Source: Lederbergia citri
Lineage (GTDB): Bacteria > Bacillota > Bacilli > Bacillales > Bacillaceae_C
Length of the DNA: 64,000 nt
Direction: 5' to 3'
Assembly: GCF_018343625.1 (NCBI RefSeq)
Contig: NZ_JAGYPG010000001.1
Location: forward strand, 912,342-976,341
This document shows, one piece after another, positions 1 through 6,755 of this stretch (position 1 is the first letter of the stretch; the number at the start of each line of letters is the position of its first letter). Made by a program: the position numbers and the translations under genes. The notes beneath the pieces were generated by a model. The model worked only from the letters and a program-made list of their open reading frames with translations, had not been told where the DNA came from and did not search any database.

Positions 1-43
1 CGAATAATTCAGATTTCGGAACTTGAACTTTATTTTGGCTCAT
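1..43 (-). CDS. start of an unidentified small protein, cut by window edge
   Basis: An ATG at 43 on the minus strand opens a frame that begins MSQNKVQVPKSELF and runs off the left edge. A Shine-Dalgarno-like AAGGAAG sits about 7 bases upstream. It follows the 132-416 gene in the same direction. Only 14 residues are visible, so no function can be given. Confidence 0.5.
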   Translation of the reverse strand, partial: MSQNKVQVPKSELF

Positions 44-131
44 GGTATACTTCCTTTACAGTAGATTTTTGTTTGTCTGAACAGTTGCGTCAACAACTGT
101 CCAGACCTTAACGACTTTTTCCAATTTGTCG

Positions 132-416
132 TTATACAGATTTGAGTTGAGGGTTACCGTTGCTGCGGTAGCTCTCTTTCCGTTCTGAGACTAAATCTTG
201 CTCTTGATAACTTAGAGCTGAATTGATTTTCTGAAGCTTTCTTACATTCAATTCAAGACTCAACATTGATTTGAGCAAGATGTTCTCATGCTTTTCTTTT
301 GTACTTTCGGATGATGTTTCAGAAAGTATCAAGTAAGCACGTTTCATCTCATTGATCTCCGAGAAAGAACTTTCCAGAATACTCTGAAATTTCTCGCTAA
401 AGCTTTTGTCATGCAT
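132..416 (-). CDS. small helical element protein, unknown function
   Basis: This is a 94-residue, highly charged, Leu/Glu/Lys-rich protein that looks mostly alpha-helical, with a likely coiled-coil in residues 10-75 and no membrane segment or Cys motif. I start it at the ATG at 416, because AGGAG lies 9 bases upstream; a TTG nine bases earlier would abut the Shine-Dalgarno site. It has its own promoter-like region (TATAAT at 475-480) containing a possible LexA box, so it may be a separately induced transcript of the element. I do not recognise the family. Confidence 0.6.
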   Translation of the reverse strand: MHDKSFSEKFQSILESSFSEINEMKRAYLILSETSSESTKEKHENILLKSMLSLELNVRKLQKINSALSYQEQDLVSERKESYRSNGNPQLKSV

Positions 417-474
417 GTTTTTCAACTCCTTTCTATTAAATTTTGAGAGTTGGTATATTTAACTCTCTATTATC

Positions 475-503
475 ATTATAACATGAAAACATGTGTTCGT
501 ACA
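475..503 (-). promoter_or_regulatory. promoter-like site with candidate LexA/DinR box
   Basis: On the minus strand TGTACG (498-503) is 17 bases from a perfect TATAAT (475-480). The spacer contains CGAACACATGTTTT (486-499), which matches the Bacillus LexA consensus CGAAC-N4-GTTCG at all core positions except the last bases of the second half. The site lies upstream of the 132-416 gene. SOS control would fit a mobile element, but this rests on motif matching by eye. Confidence 0.45.
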
Positions 504-560
504 CTAAAAGTTTACAAGTTTACCAATTTTTTGACATATTTTAAGAGACTGTTCGAGGCT

Positions 561-603
561 AAAAAAATAAGGTAGCAGCACCCATTTCAGAGTACTGCTT
601 ATT
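561..603 (-). terminator. candidate rho-independent terminator
   Basis: On the minus strand an AATAAG and GCAG arm pairs with CTGC and CTTATT, followed by a run of seven T. It ends the transcript that carries the 599-724 gene; the first arm overlaps that gene's stop codon. Confidence 0.5.
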
Positions 604-724
604 GTTTTTCTTCTTGTTTCATTTCCATATACATGTCTTTAGCTTTCTGACTTGCTTCAGCCACTGATGCAGCTGTAACTGAAATAAGCTTTCCTGAGAT
701 TAAAAAGTTATAGTTACGTATCAT
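599..724 (-). CDS. 41-residue element protein, unknown function
   Basis: This short gene starts at ATG 724 with GGGAG seven to eight bases upstream, immediately after the stop of the 725-970 gene, and ends at TAA 599. The product begins MIRNYNFLISGKLISV and continues as a charged, Ala/Lys-rich helix. Tight spacing with the upstream gene and a terminator just downstream make it the likely last gene of that operon. No family is recognised. Confidence 0.55.
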   Translation of the reverse strand: MIRNYNFLISGKLISVTAASVAEASQKAKDMYMEMKQEEKQ

Positions 725-970
725 TTAAAGACTCCCTTCAGCTTCCATGACCATCTTCAATAGCTTCTTGTTGTTTGTTTGTATAGCTTTCTTCTTCATC
801 AAAGCACAGTACTTACTATGAGGAAGAATTTCATCAACTCCTGCATCAATAGCAAACAAGATGTAGACCATCGGATTAAGCAGTTCTGGATTCTTCATCA
901 TAAGTTCTAAAGCTTCTTTTTGACTTACTTTCTTTGCCATTCCAATCAGTTCTCGTTCTTTTTTAAACAT
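725..970 (-). CDS. small element protein, unknown function
   Basis: This 81-residue basic protein starts at ATG 970, which overlaps the TAA stop of the terminase-like gene in a TAATG arrangement, so translation is probably coupled. AAGGTG lies upstream as ribosome binding site. The sequence is mainly helical, with a hydrophobic stretch near residues 34-46 (MVYILFAIDAGVD) that is too short for a confident membrane span. I do not recognise the family. Its position after the small terminase would suit a packaging or accessory role, but that is only positional inference. Confidence 0.6.
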   Translation of the reverse strand: MFKKERELIGMAKKVSQKEALELMMKNPELLNPMVYILFAIDAGVDEILPHSKYCALMKKKAIQTNNKKLLKMVMEAEGSL

Positions 971-1485
971 TATTCAGCACCTTCTAGTAGCAGCTTTATG
1001 ATTGATTCATCATCGTCATCAAACTTGATATTCGAAATGTCATTGCTGACAGTTTCAATAAGTTCTCTTCTGCTTGTAGGGTCAAGTTGAAGACTTCTAA
1101 GTTGATTGTTCAAAGTATTGATCAGCGTATTTCGTTGTTGAAGCATTGGATTCGGAATGACTTTGACTGCTCCTTCTCTTGTAACAAGTTCTTGAGTCAT
1201 ACCAGTTCTAGCAATAATCTTTTCTGCTTCATTTAGTAGATTGAAAGTATTAGCAATTGATACCAAACTAAATTTATCGATTCCAATTAAATGTGTAGCT
1301 CCAATATTCTCCAGTTCTTTAATAAGAATTTTGTACATGATTTCATTCTGTAGAAAAAATCCTTTTGGAACTTCTGACAAGTCTGTCTGAGGCAGATTCT
1401 TCTTAAATTCTTCTGCTTGCTCTTGTTTCTTCTTAGCACGAGTTATATTGCTATCATTATGAGTCCCCATAATCTTCTTGTTCAT
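970..1485 (-). CDS. terS: phage terminase small subunit, P27-like
   Basis: This 171-residue protein resembles P27-family small terminases, which recognise the packaging site and load DNA for the large terminase. Visible hallmarks are a helical N-terminal half, the stretch NLLNEAEKIIARTG, then EGAVKVIPNP, and the late LDPTSRREL block (compare the family LGLTPxSRxR). The acidic tail ends in DDDDESIIKLLLE. I start it at ATG 1485, which has a GAGGGGAAG site; a longer TTG frame lacks one. Phage satellites often carry their own small terminase to redirect packaging, so this gene matters to interpretation of the element. It lies downstream of the capsid and tail genes, an unusual order. No large terminase follows in the window. 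Confidence 0.7.
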   Translation of the reverse strand: MNKKIMGTHNDSNITRAKKKQEQAEEFKKNLPQTDLSEVPKGFFLQNEIMYKILIKELENIGATHLIGIDKFSLVSIANTFNLLNEAEKIIARTGMTQELVTREGAVKVIPNPMLQQRNTLINTLNNQLRSLQLDPTSRRELIETVSNDISNIKFDDDDESIIKLLLEGAE

Positions 1486-1612
1486 AGACTTCCCCTCTTT
1501 CTTTGTAACGACATCAACCAACTCAAACGGTCAGCTCTAAAAAACCTCTCCTCCCCCCGTTATTTTAGAGAAGTTAACTTTTTTTGTTTTCGGAGTAGGC
1601 GATACTTACTTA

Positions 1613-1834
1613 CTAAACATACTTTCTCATATACTCATAACTCACTTCTTTAATCCCAATACTTCTAAGACTTAGGTTCACTCGATCTAACAGCTTCATT
1701 CTATTCATCTTCCTACCAGTTCTATCTAACTCTTGTAAGCAATGATTAGTTAGTACTCTGGCAACAGTGAATCTGAATTCATCTTCATTCATACAATCCT
1801 TTACCATTAGTAAGTGATGTAGTTTACCCTTCAT
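1613..1834 (-). CDS. small basic element protein, unknown function
   Basis: This 73-residue protein starts at ATG 1834 behind a GGAGGG site and lies between the tail tube and terminase-like genes. It is rich in Arg, Lys and Leu, with predicted helices and no Cys or membrane segment. It may be a small DNA-binding or head-tail accessory protein, but no family is recognised and neither role can be shown from sequence. Confidence 0.6.
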   Translation of the reverse strand: MKGKLHHLLMVKDCMNEDEFRFTVARVLTNHCLQELDRTGRKMNRMKLLDRVNLSLRSIGIKEVSYEYMRKYV

Positions 1835-1899
1835 TATGCATCCCTCCGATTATCAATTACTAAAGGAAGTAGAGACTACCCCACTTCCCTTCAATACTG

Positions 1900-2307
1900 T
1901 TATTCATCTTCTACTATATTCAATGCTCCAGAGCCTTGTAATGAGATGGAGTACGTCACAAGATCATCATAAGGAAATTCAAGACTAAAATCAGTTATAG
2001 TACAATTGCCTTCGTATTTTTTTCCGCTAGGCATCTCTAGATATACATCCACATTTTCTGAATTCAAGTATGCTGTTTCAAGAATTTTATATGCTTCATC
2101 AGATTCAACGAAAGCGCCATCAGCATCAATAGAGAACTCTTTAAATCCTTGAATTGATTCCTTCCAAAATCCTGCAGTATCCTTGCTTGTGGCATCGATT
2201 GATTCTGCGCTCCGATTGAGCGTGGCGTTCCTTTGACCAGCTAATAACTTTCCTGTTACTGCGTCCTTAATATACAATTTAACCTTCATACCTGAGATTT
2301 TTGGCAT
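1900..2307 (-). CDS. phage major tail (tube) protein, TP901-1 type
   Basis: This 135-residue protein matches the TP901-1-type major tail protein fold, which stacks in hexameric rings to form the tail tube. Typical features are the opening GMKVKLYI, the early GQRNATLNRSAESIDATSKD block, the middle FKEFSIDADGAF stretch and the late YEGNCTITDFSLEFPYDDLVTY region before a short C-terminal SLQGSGAL. The start is ATG 2307 with AAAAGGATGA upstream. It follows the capsid gene across a 106-base gap that includes a terminator-like hairpin. A tail protein is not expected in a satellite that borrows helper tails, so its presence is a point for the defective-prophage alternative. Confidence 0.8.
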   Translation of the reverse strand: MPKISGMKVKLYIKDAVTGKLLAGQRNATLNRSAESIDATSKDTAGFWKESIQGFKEFSIDADGAFVESDEAYKILETAYLNSENVDVYLEMPSGKKYEGNCTITDFSLEFPYDDLVTYSISLQGSGALNIVEDE

Positions 2308-2340
2308 CGGCTATATCATCCTTTTCATTTGTTATTTTGA

Positions 2341-2372
2341 AATAAAAAAGAAGCCAGAAAAAAATTCTGACC
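2341..2372 (-). terminator. candidate terminator after the capsid gene
   Basis: The minus strand reads GTCAGAA, a T-rich loop, TTCTGGC, then TTCTTTTTTATT. The seven-pair stem plus T run fits an intrinsic terminator, or a partial one separating capsid from tail gene expression. Confidence 0.55.
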
Positions 2373-2413
2373 TCTTAAAAAGCTTGTGAAGAATCTCACA
2401 TAGGGCGGTATAG

Positions 2414-3991
2414 TTAAGCAATTATTCCTTTGCAAATCGCATCGTAGTTCGTTACTGCTCCATCTGCAAACATGTCTCCAGCAAATAAAACTGAACCTCG
2501 AAGAACATGAGTAGTATCATTTTGTACTGTATTTATTTCAAATGGCTTCTTGATTCCGATTGTGTAAGAATCTGCAATGCTACCAAAGATAACTGGAACT
2601 TGTCCGATTGCAGAACCATCTTCTAGAGCATCTGTAACTTCAATTGGAAAGCCAAACAAAGTAGGAACAATTTTTCCATCAATGACAACATTCCTTACAA
2701 CGTACTGACCTGCGTCATCTTTGAGTTCTGCTACTTTATCAAAGAAGGCTTTGCTCATGTAGAAAGCAGAATTCTTTAAAACTGATGCATTTACATTCAT
2801 TGTAAGTTTACGAAGCTGTTCAACTTTTAAAGCTAGCGAGATATTGGAAGCGCTAACATTTTCATCAAAAGCAATTCCTTTGAATTCTTCTTCATATTGT
2901 CCTGCAAGAATTGATTTTTCAAGAGCTTTAGCTGTTCGACGAGTCATTACCTCTTTACAATACTCTTTAAGGTTTACCCCTGAATCATACATTAGCTTTT
3001 TAGACATATTCATTGATACGCCAAGTCTCTTTTTCTTCATTTCTACAAATGAAGCAGTAGGAATATCAACATCCCTAACGTTCTTACCTTCACCAACAAA
3101 TTCAGCATCTCCGAATGCTGTTTCTTGTGGAATTTTCATAGAATCGCCTTCAAATGGAATTTTTCTAGCAAGAGCATAAACATTCGATTCATGTTCAAGT
3201 CCCTTAGCAATTTCACCAATTCCAGTTGATGGAATTCCATCTTCTGCTTTTTGTAAGACACGCGTTTCTTCATTCATAGTATCTTCCTCCATTTTTTCTT
3301 TTTCAGCTCGAAGTTCTTCAAGCTTCTTCTTCTCTTTATCAACTAAATTTCTATAAGCAGAATTTTCGGAATCAAGTTTTAGCATCCGTTCTGCCACATC
3401 AACAGTTTTTATTTGCTGAAGAATTTCTTTATGGATGTTTCTTTCCTCTTTTTCTTCTTCAACATGAATCTCTGGTTGATCAATAATTTCAATTGAACGA
3501 GCTGCAATCGTACTTTGAGAATAGGCAGGATTCTTTACTACTGAGACTTCAAATAATTCAAGGTCTTCGATAGTTCGTTCATATAAATCAGATGAAATTT
3601 TCTTCCAAGAATCTTTGATTGTTCTGAAGCCAAATGACATGTTCTTATATAAACCAGCTTTTATAAGTTCGTAAGCATCTTTCCCCCATGAAGTTGGAGT
3701 AATTGTAGCTTCCATATATAGTCCTTCTGAATCTTCAGTAAGCTTCAAAGAACCATTTCGTGTTGAAGAAAGAATTCTTTTACTGTCATGTTCTGCTAAG
3801 AAGTCAATCTCCTTCTGAGTTCTAATTGCTCGAGAGAAAGCTCCTTTAGCAATCTTTTCTTTGAAGCGTTTTGTTGCTCCAAGAATTTCTGATAATTGTT
3901 CAGTCTTATTTACATAGCCCGAGACTACCAACGAACCATCTTCATTCGTTTCAAACTTTGCATTTGAAGTTCTGAGTTCCATCTTTTTCAT
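2414..3991 (-). CDS. HK97-type prohead protease fused to major capsid protein
   Basis: This 525-residue protein joins two head-assembly functions that are usually separate genes. Residues about 1-170 are a U35-type prohead protease: FLAEHDSKRIL carries the catalytic His, and YKNMSFGF carries the nucleophile Ser in the usual position. Residues about 170-250 are a Glu/Lys-rich coiled linker resembling a scaffold (delta) domain. Residues about 255-525 are an HK97-fold capsid protein with the N-arm, E-loop-like region and C-terminal FADGAVTNYDA segment. ATG 3991 follows directly on the stop of the 3992-4165 gene. Protease-capsid fusions are known in some tailed phages. The protein would be expected to cleave itself within or after the linker. 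Confidence 0.85.
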   Translation of the reverse strand: MKKMELRTSNAKFETNEDGSLVVSGYVNKTEQLSEILGATKRFKEKIAKGAFSRAIRTQKEIDFLAEHDSKRILSSTRNGSLKLTEDSEGLYMEATITPTSWGKDAYELIKAGLYKNMSFGFRTIKDSWKKISSDLYERTIEDLELFEVSVVKNPAYSQSTIAARSIEIIDQPEIHVEEEKEERNIHKEILQQIKTVDVAERMLKLDSENSAYRNLVDKEKKKLEELRAEKEKMEEDTMNEETRVLQKAEDGIPSTGIGEIAKGLEHESNVYALARKIPFEGDSMKIPQETAFGDAEFVGEGKNVRDVDIPTASFVEMKKKRLGVSMNMSKKLMYDSGVNLKEYCKEVMTRRTAKALEKSILAGQYEEEFKGIAFDENVSASNISLALKVEQLRKLTMNVNASVLKNSAFYMSKAFFDKVAELKDDAGQYVVRNVVIDGKIVPTLFGFPIEVTDALEDGSAIGQVPVIFGSIADSYTIGIKKPFEINTVQNDTTHVLRGSVLFAGDMFADGAVTNYDAICKGIIA

Positions 3992-4165
3992 TTAGTCATT
4001 CTCCTTTTCTAAATCTTTGAAATACTCAACTGAATATTGTTCGAGCATTTCTTTAGTAACGTAATTTCCACTGCATGTTCGATCTTCGATTGTTAGAAGA
4101 ACATTTCCATTTGAATCTTCCAACTTATAAGTTCGATCATTTTTTATCCATTTTGCTTCAGACAT
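3992..4165 (-). CDS. 57-residue protein ahead of the capsid gene
   Basis: The start is set at ATG 4165 (MSEAKWIKND), because AGGAG lies nine bases upstream; a longer frame would run back into the terminator hairpin. The product is small and charged, with the pattern YKLEDSNGNVLLTIEDRTCSGNYVTKEMLEQY, consistent with a small beta-hairpin plus helix. It abuts the capsid gene and is probably co-translated. No family is recognised; a head accessory role is a guess from position. Confidence 0.6.
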   Translation of the reverse strand: MSEAKWIKNDRTYKLEDSNGNVLLTIEDRTCSGNYVTKEMLEQYSVEYFKDLEKEND

Positions 4166-4190
4166 TTTTTCAGCTCCTAAAAACAGCAAA

Positions 4191-4219
4191 AATAAAAAAG
4201 ACGTCCAATTAAGGACGCC
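4191..4219 (-). terminator. intrinsic terminator ending the structured RNA region
   Basis: The minus strand reads GGCGTCC, TTAATT loop, GGACGTC, followed by TTTTTTATTTTT. The stem is seven pairs with one G-U. It lies 26 bases before the start of the small gene at 4165, so it would end an upstream transcript and leave the capsid operon dependent on read-through or antitermination. Confidence 0.65.
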
Positions 4220-4660
4220 AAACCAGAAAGGAAATTCATTTTATGAAGAGCAGCTGAAGCTGCTAAAATTTGTAAGAATCGGAGGAACTGACCTGGACAT
4301 AATCAGTTCCACCTTTCATCCCATCTACCGTATAAGAAAAGTTAAGCTGCGAACCAGACAGCTTAACCAAAAATTTTTAAATTTGGGATAAGAACTGATT
4401 AGAAGTTGAATCGTAGTGGATAAAGCTAGGAAACAAATCTAATCAGTTCTCAAAAGATATGGAACTTCGAGCTGACTTCGAAGTTTTGAGATTAGAGTCC
4501 TTGAAAAAACTAATCTCTACGAGACATTATTATTCTAAGGAGGAGAATAAAATGAAATAGCAGGGGTGAAAGCATTGGAAACACCCCTGTTAATATAAAT
4601 ATATAGATGTAGAAGAATTTGTACGTAAAAGTTGTTCATTTGGACAACTTTTTATCCCTC
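4220..4660 (-). ncRNA. candidate large structured RNA (hairpin-rich, no coding frame)
   Basis: No convincing frame spans these roughly 440 bases, but many perfect inverted repeats do: 4249-4264 (6 bp), 4284-4310 (8 bp), 4341-4367 (9 bp) inside a possible 6 bp outer stem (4318-4323 with 4384-4389), 4391-4402 with 4439-4450 (12 bp), 4463-4470 with 4478-4485 (8 bp), 4488-4495 with 4510-4517 (8 bp), 4530-4550, 4561-4589 (8 bp) and 4627-4652 (9 bp). Strand is inferred: a TATAAT at 4668-4673 and a terminator at 4191-4219 bracket it on the minus strand, in line with all neighbouring genes. A plus-strand RNA cannot be excluded, since the 4627-4652 hairpin is followed by T on that strand too. Large ornate RNAs are known in phages; I cannot assign this to a known class. 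Confidence 0.5.
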
Positions 4661-4667
4661 TAATATA

Positions 4668-4696
4668 ATTATATGAAAGCTAGTAGTTACTAGACA
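4668..4696 (-). promoter_or_regulatory. promoter-like site upstream of the structured RNA
   Basis: On the minus strand TATAAT (4668-4673) is 17 bases from TGTCTA (4691-4696), which is preceded by AG, giving AGTGTCTA. The minus 35 box is poor for sigma-A but resembles the AGTGTACG found at the same spacing at 475-503 and 8407-8435. A perfect dyad CTAGTA-AC-TACTAG overlaps it. Confidence 0.45.
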
Positions 4697-4916
4697 CTTT
4701 AGTACGATTTTCTTTCATTTTCTTCCATTTTTCTTTTATTCTTTTAACTTCTTCACTATCTTCACGAGATTCAAATTTTACTTCCGTATAATGAATTTTT
4801 TTCGCTTTCTCTTTTTGAGGAAGTACGCAGCAAGAACCTCTTGTAATCTTCTTGATATTTGATAGACCTCGTTTGCTCTTTTTGACTCGATATTCTTCTC
4901 CGAATGCATGTCGAAT
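4680..4916 (-). CDS. small basic element protein with no canonical start codon
   Basis: A clean 78-codon frame runs from about 4916 to the TAG at 4680 and reads as a plausible protein: HAFGEEYRVKKSKRGLSNI, then CC, then KIHYTEVKFESREDSEE and a Lys-rich tail. No ATG, GTG or TTG lies in frame before the body. The only codon at the right place is ATT at 4914-4916, next to the stop of the 4918-5178 gene and six to eight bases after AGGCGG. It may use a rare ATT start, depend on frameshifting from the upstream gene, or be a decayed gene. An out-of-frame ATG at 4909 gives only 43 residues. Confidence 0.45.
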   Translation of the reverse strand: MRHAFGEEYRVKKSKRGLSNIKKITRGSCCVLPQKEKAKKIHYTEVKFESREDSEEVKRIKEKWKKMKENRTKVSSNY

Positions 4917-4917
4917 T

Positions 4918-5178
4918 TTAGATCACCGCCTGCTCGACTTCTTCCATTTTATTTCTGAAATATGAGTAATCTTCAAATGGAAGAATATCTTCTGATTTAT
5001 AATCTAACCAATTCATAGTTCTTTCAGAATAAATGATGAGATTAGATACATCGATAAAGCACCTTCGATTTTTATTGCAGTATGAAATAAGTTCTTTTTC
5101 AAGCTGTCTAATTTGTTGAACTCGTTTCATTTGCTTCTTTTCAATTTCAAGTTTTTCTTCGTTAGTTAGTCGTGCCAT
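4918..5178 (-). CDS. small helical element protein, unknown function
   Basis: This 86-residue protein starts at ATG 5178 behind GGAGGG and overlaps the end of the HNH endonuclease gene by 17 bases. Its first 40 residues are strongly charged and helical (NEEKLEIEKKQMKRVQQI), followed by a region with FIDVSNLIIYSERTMNWLDY. It may be a small DNA-binding or regulatory protein, but I recognise no family. Confidence 0.6.
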   Translation of the reverse strand: MARLTNEEKLEIEKKQMKRVQQIRQLEKELISYCNKNRRCFIDVSNLIIYSERTMNWLDYKSEDILPFEDYSYFRNKMEEVEQAVI

Positions 5179-5815
5179 GATTACGCCCTCCGATTTTCTT
5201 TTTAAGTTCTGATACTTCTCGAAGCTTACAAATGTAGTAATGCCTCAGAATTGGCTTTCCTCTGCGGAAGGAATTATTTGCAGATTGTCTACTTACTCCG
5301 ATTGATTTAGCAGCAGTTTCTTGAGAATCATGAGTGCTTAGAATTTTAAAGCTTGGGTCAAGAACAACCCACTGTCTATTTAATTTGTGAATTTCTTTTT
5401 TGATGTATCTTCGATCAATTTCTTTTTGAGAAAGCATCAAGTGATCAAAAGCTCCATTTTCCCAAGCATGCTTTAAGTTATCTGATTTGCTGATGATTTC
5501 TAAGTTTTCTACTTCATTATTAAACTTGTTCAAGTCTTTATGATTAACAGTCATTCCTTCTGGAATTGGTCCAATCCAAGCCTCAGCAACAAGCAGATGA
5601 GTATAGTATCCATGAGTAAAAAGATAACGATTATCTTCATGTCCACCATTAAAAGAGAAATCTTTTATATCATCAAGAGTTTTAATAAGTTTGTTCCTGG
5701 TCTTTATGATATTATTTCTTGCTCCTACCACTTTGTCTCCAAGAACCTGAAGATTTCCTTTATTGCTGACATTAAATAAAATGTCATCTTTCTCTAGTAG
5801 TTTCCATTTCTCCAT
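5162..5815 (-). CDS. HNH homing endonuclease with NUMOD4 and NUMOD1 domains
   Basis: This 217-residue protein has the domain order of phage free-standing homing endonucleases. Residues about 1-30 (EKWKLLEKDDILFNVSNKG) match the NUMOD4 DNA-binding motif. Residues about 70-125 hold the HNH core, with VNHKDLNKFNNEVENLEII and a following HAWENG. Residues about 155-200 (LSTHDSQETAAKSIGVSRQS) match the NUMOD1 helix-turn-helix. The start is ATG 5815 behind GGAGG; a longer frame runs into the promoter. Its upstream 57 bases closely resemble those of the 6091-6696 gene, so it may have inserted by copying the flank of that gene. Such enzymes usually spread themselves and do not serve the host element directly. 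Confidence 0.85.
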   Translation of the reverse strand: MEKWKLLEKDDILFNVSNKGNLQVLGDKVVGARNNIIKTRNKLIKTLDDIKDFSFNGGHEDNRYLFTHGYYTHLLVAEAWIGPIPEGMTVNHKDLNKFNNEVENLEIISKSDNLKHAWENGAFDHLMLSQKEIDRRYIKKEIHKLNRQWVVLDPSFKILSTHDSQETAAKSIGVSRQSANNSFRRGKPILRHYYICKLREVSELKKKIGGRNHGTTN

Positions 5816-5846
5816 TTTGATTCCTCCATTTGATTTGTATAATTCT

Positions 5847-5874
5847 ATTATTTCTGTCTTTTGAAAAACGTAAA
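5847..5874 (-). promoter_or_regulatory. promoter-like site of the HNH gene (copy 1 of duplicated leader)
   Basis: On the minus strand TTTACG (5869-5874) is 16 bases from AATAAT (5847-5852). The surrounding bases 5823-5879 are nearly identical to 6703-6760 upstream of the 6091-6696 gene. Confidence 0.5.
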
Positions 5875-5879
5875 TCAAA

Positions 5880-6060
5880 TTTACAAAATAGTTTGGAGAA
5901 ATTTTATTTGCTTACGTAAAAAAACGTAGTGAAACGGAGTTTTTTTTACGTAATAAATATATTTAATTATTTATTATTTAATTATTTAGTGTATCAGTTT
6001 GGAGCGTTTGGACCCTTTTTGAAATATCAAAATGGAGCGTATGGAGCCATTTTGTACAGA
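5880..6060. other. AT-rich segment with inverted repeat and short direct repeats, possible replication origin
   Basis: No gene is visible here. An inverted repeat pairs TTACGTAAAAAAACG (about 5912-5926) with a matching TTTTTTTTACGTAA (about 5942-5955). Next comes about 40 bases of almost pure A/T (about 5957-5993), then two related blocks, TGGAGCGTTTGGA and TGGAGCGTATGGA (about 6000-6045). An AT-rich stretch beside short direct repeats and downstream of a winged-helix replication-type gene resembles a replication origin or operator region. Function is inference. Confidence 0.35.
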
Positions 6061-6094
6061 TGAAAAAAGGAACTAAAATTTAGCTCCTTTTCAT
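6061..6094 (-). terminator. terminator of the second winged-helix gene
   Basis: The minus strand reads AAGGAGCTAAA, short loop, TTTAGTTCCTT, followed by T-rich sequence. The first arm overlaps the stop codon of the 6091-6696 gene. Confidence 0.6.
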
Positions 6095-6696
6095 CGAATT
6101 TCATAGTCTTTTAGAATTTCATATTCTGTTGTTCTTTCTTTCAAGTTATTTCCTTTGTCAGTTATTTTAATCCAGTTCTTTTCTTCAAGTGAATTGATGG
6201 CATTCGTCAAAGAGTTCAGGTTTTTCACACCACTGTAATGGGCAATATTTGAACGTCCAATTCGAAGTCGTTTCAAGTTTTTCTGTTTGTAAATATTCGA
6301 GTTTTTTATGAATCCGAATAGAACCAAGAATACTCGTATTTCGTTTGTTTCAAGTTCAAGAAGTTCATCAATTTCAAGTTCATACAAGAATGAGAAATTA
6401 ACCAGGTCATACGGAAACTGAACAACGAATCTTTCATTAGCAGAAAAATCAGCTGGAATAAAATCAACTACTAGATGATTTTCCATACATTCATCAATCA
6501 TCTTGTAAACTGTTGATCTTGCAACTTTTCTAGTTACTCCACTTGTTTCAGCAAGTTGCTTAATTGTAAATGAAGAACGACGATTTCCATTCATTAATTT
6601 TATCATTCCTAAGACAACCTTACTGTCATAATTCCTGAGTAAAGATTTTCCATAATAGAATTTGTAATCATCGATATATGATGGTTTCTGTTCCAT
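6091..6696 (-). CDS. winged-helix DNA-binding protein, possible replication or regulatory protein
   Basis: This 201-residue protein has an N-terminal helix-turn-helix region (residues about 40-75, SFTIKQLAETSGVTRKVAR) and a second likely winged-helix segment near residues 140-190 (SNIAHYSGVKNLNSLTNAINSLEEKNWI). The tandem layout resembles plasmid or phage replication initiators and multi-wing regulators. The start is ATG 6696 behind GGAGGG; a longer frame has no ribosome site. It is monocistronic, with a promoter-like leader duplicated ahead of the HNH gene and its own terminator. The exact role cannot be read from sequence. Confidence 0.65.
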   Translation of the reverse strand: MEQKPSYIDDYKFYYGKSLLRNYDSKVVLGMIKLMNGNRRSSFTIKQLAETSGVTRKVARSTVYKMIDECMENHLVVDFIPADFSANERFVVQFPYDLVNFSFLYELEIDELLELETNEIRVFLVLFGFIKNSNIYKQKNLKRLRIGRSNIAHYSGVKNLNSLTNAINSLEEKNWIKITDKGNNLKERTTEYEILKDYEIR

Positions 6697-6727
6697 TCTA
6701 CACCCTCCATCTGATTTATTTATTATC

Positions 6728-6755
6728 ATTATTTCTGTCTTTTCAAAAACGTAAA
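6728..6755 (-). promoter_or_regulatory. promoter-like site of the winged-helix gene (copy 2 of duplicated leader)
   Basis: On the minus strand TTTACG (6750-6755) is 16 bases from AATAAT (6728-6733). The layout is identical to that at 5847-5874. Confidence 0.5.

Noticed and set aside
1417..1653. Plus-strand open frame
   Set aside because: It overlaps the terminase-like gene on the other strand, has no ribosome site and shows no protein family pattern.
2844..3179. Plus-strand open frame inside the capsid gene
   Set aside because: It is the antisense of a strong coding gene, with no ribosome site and unlikely composition.
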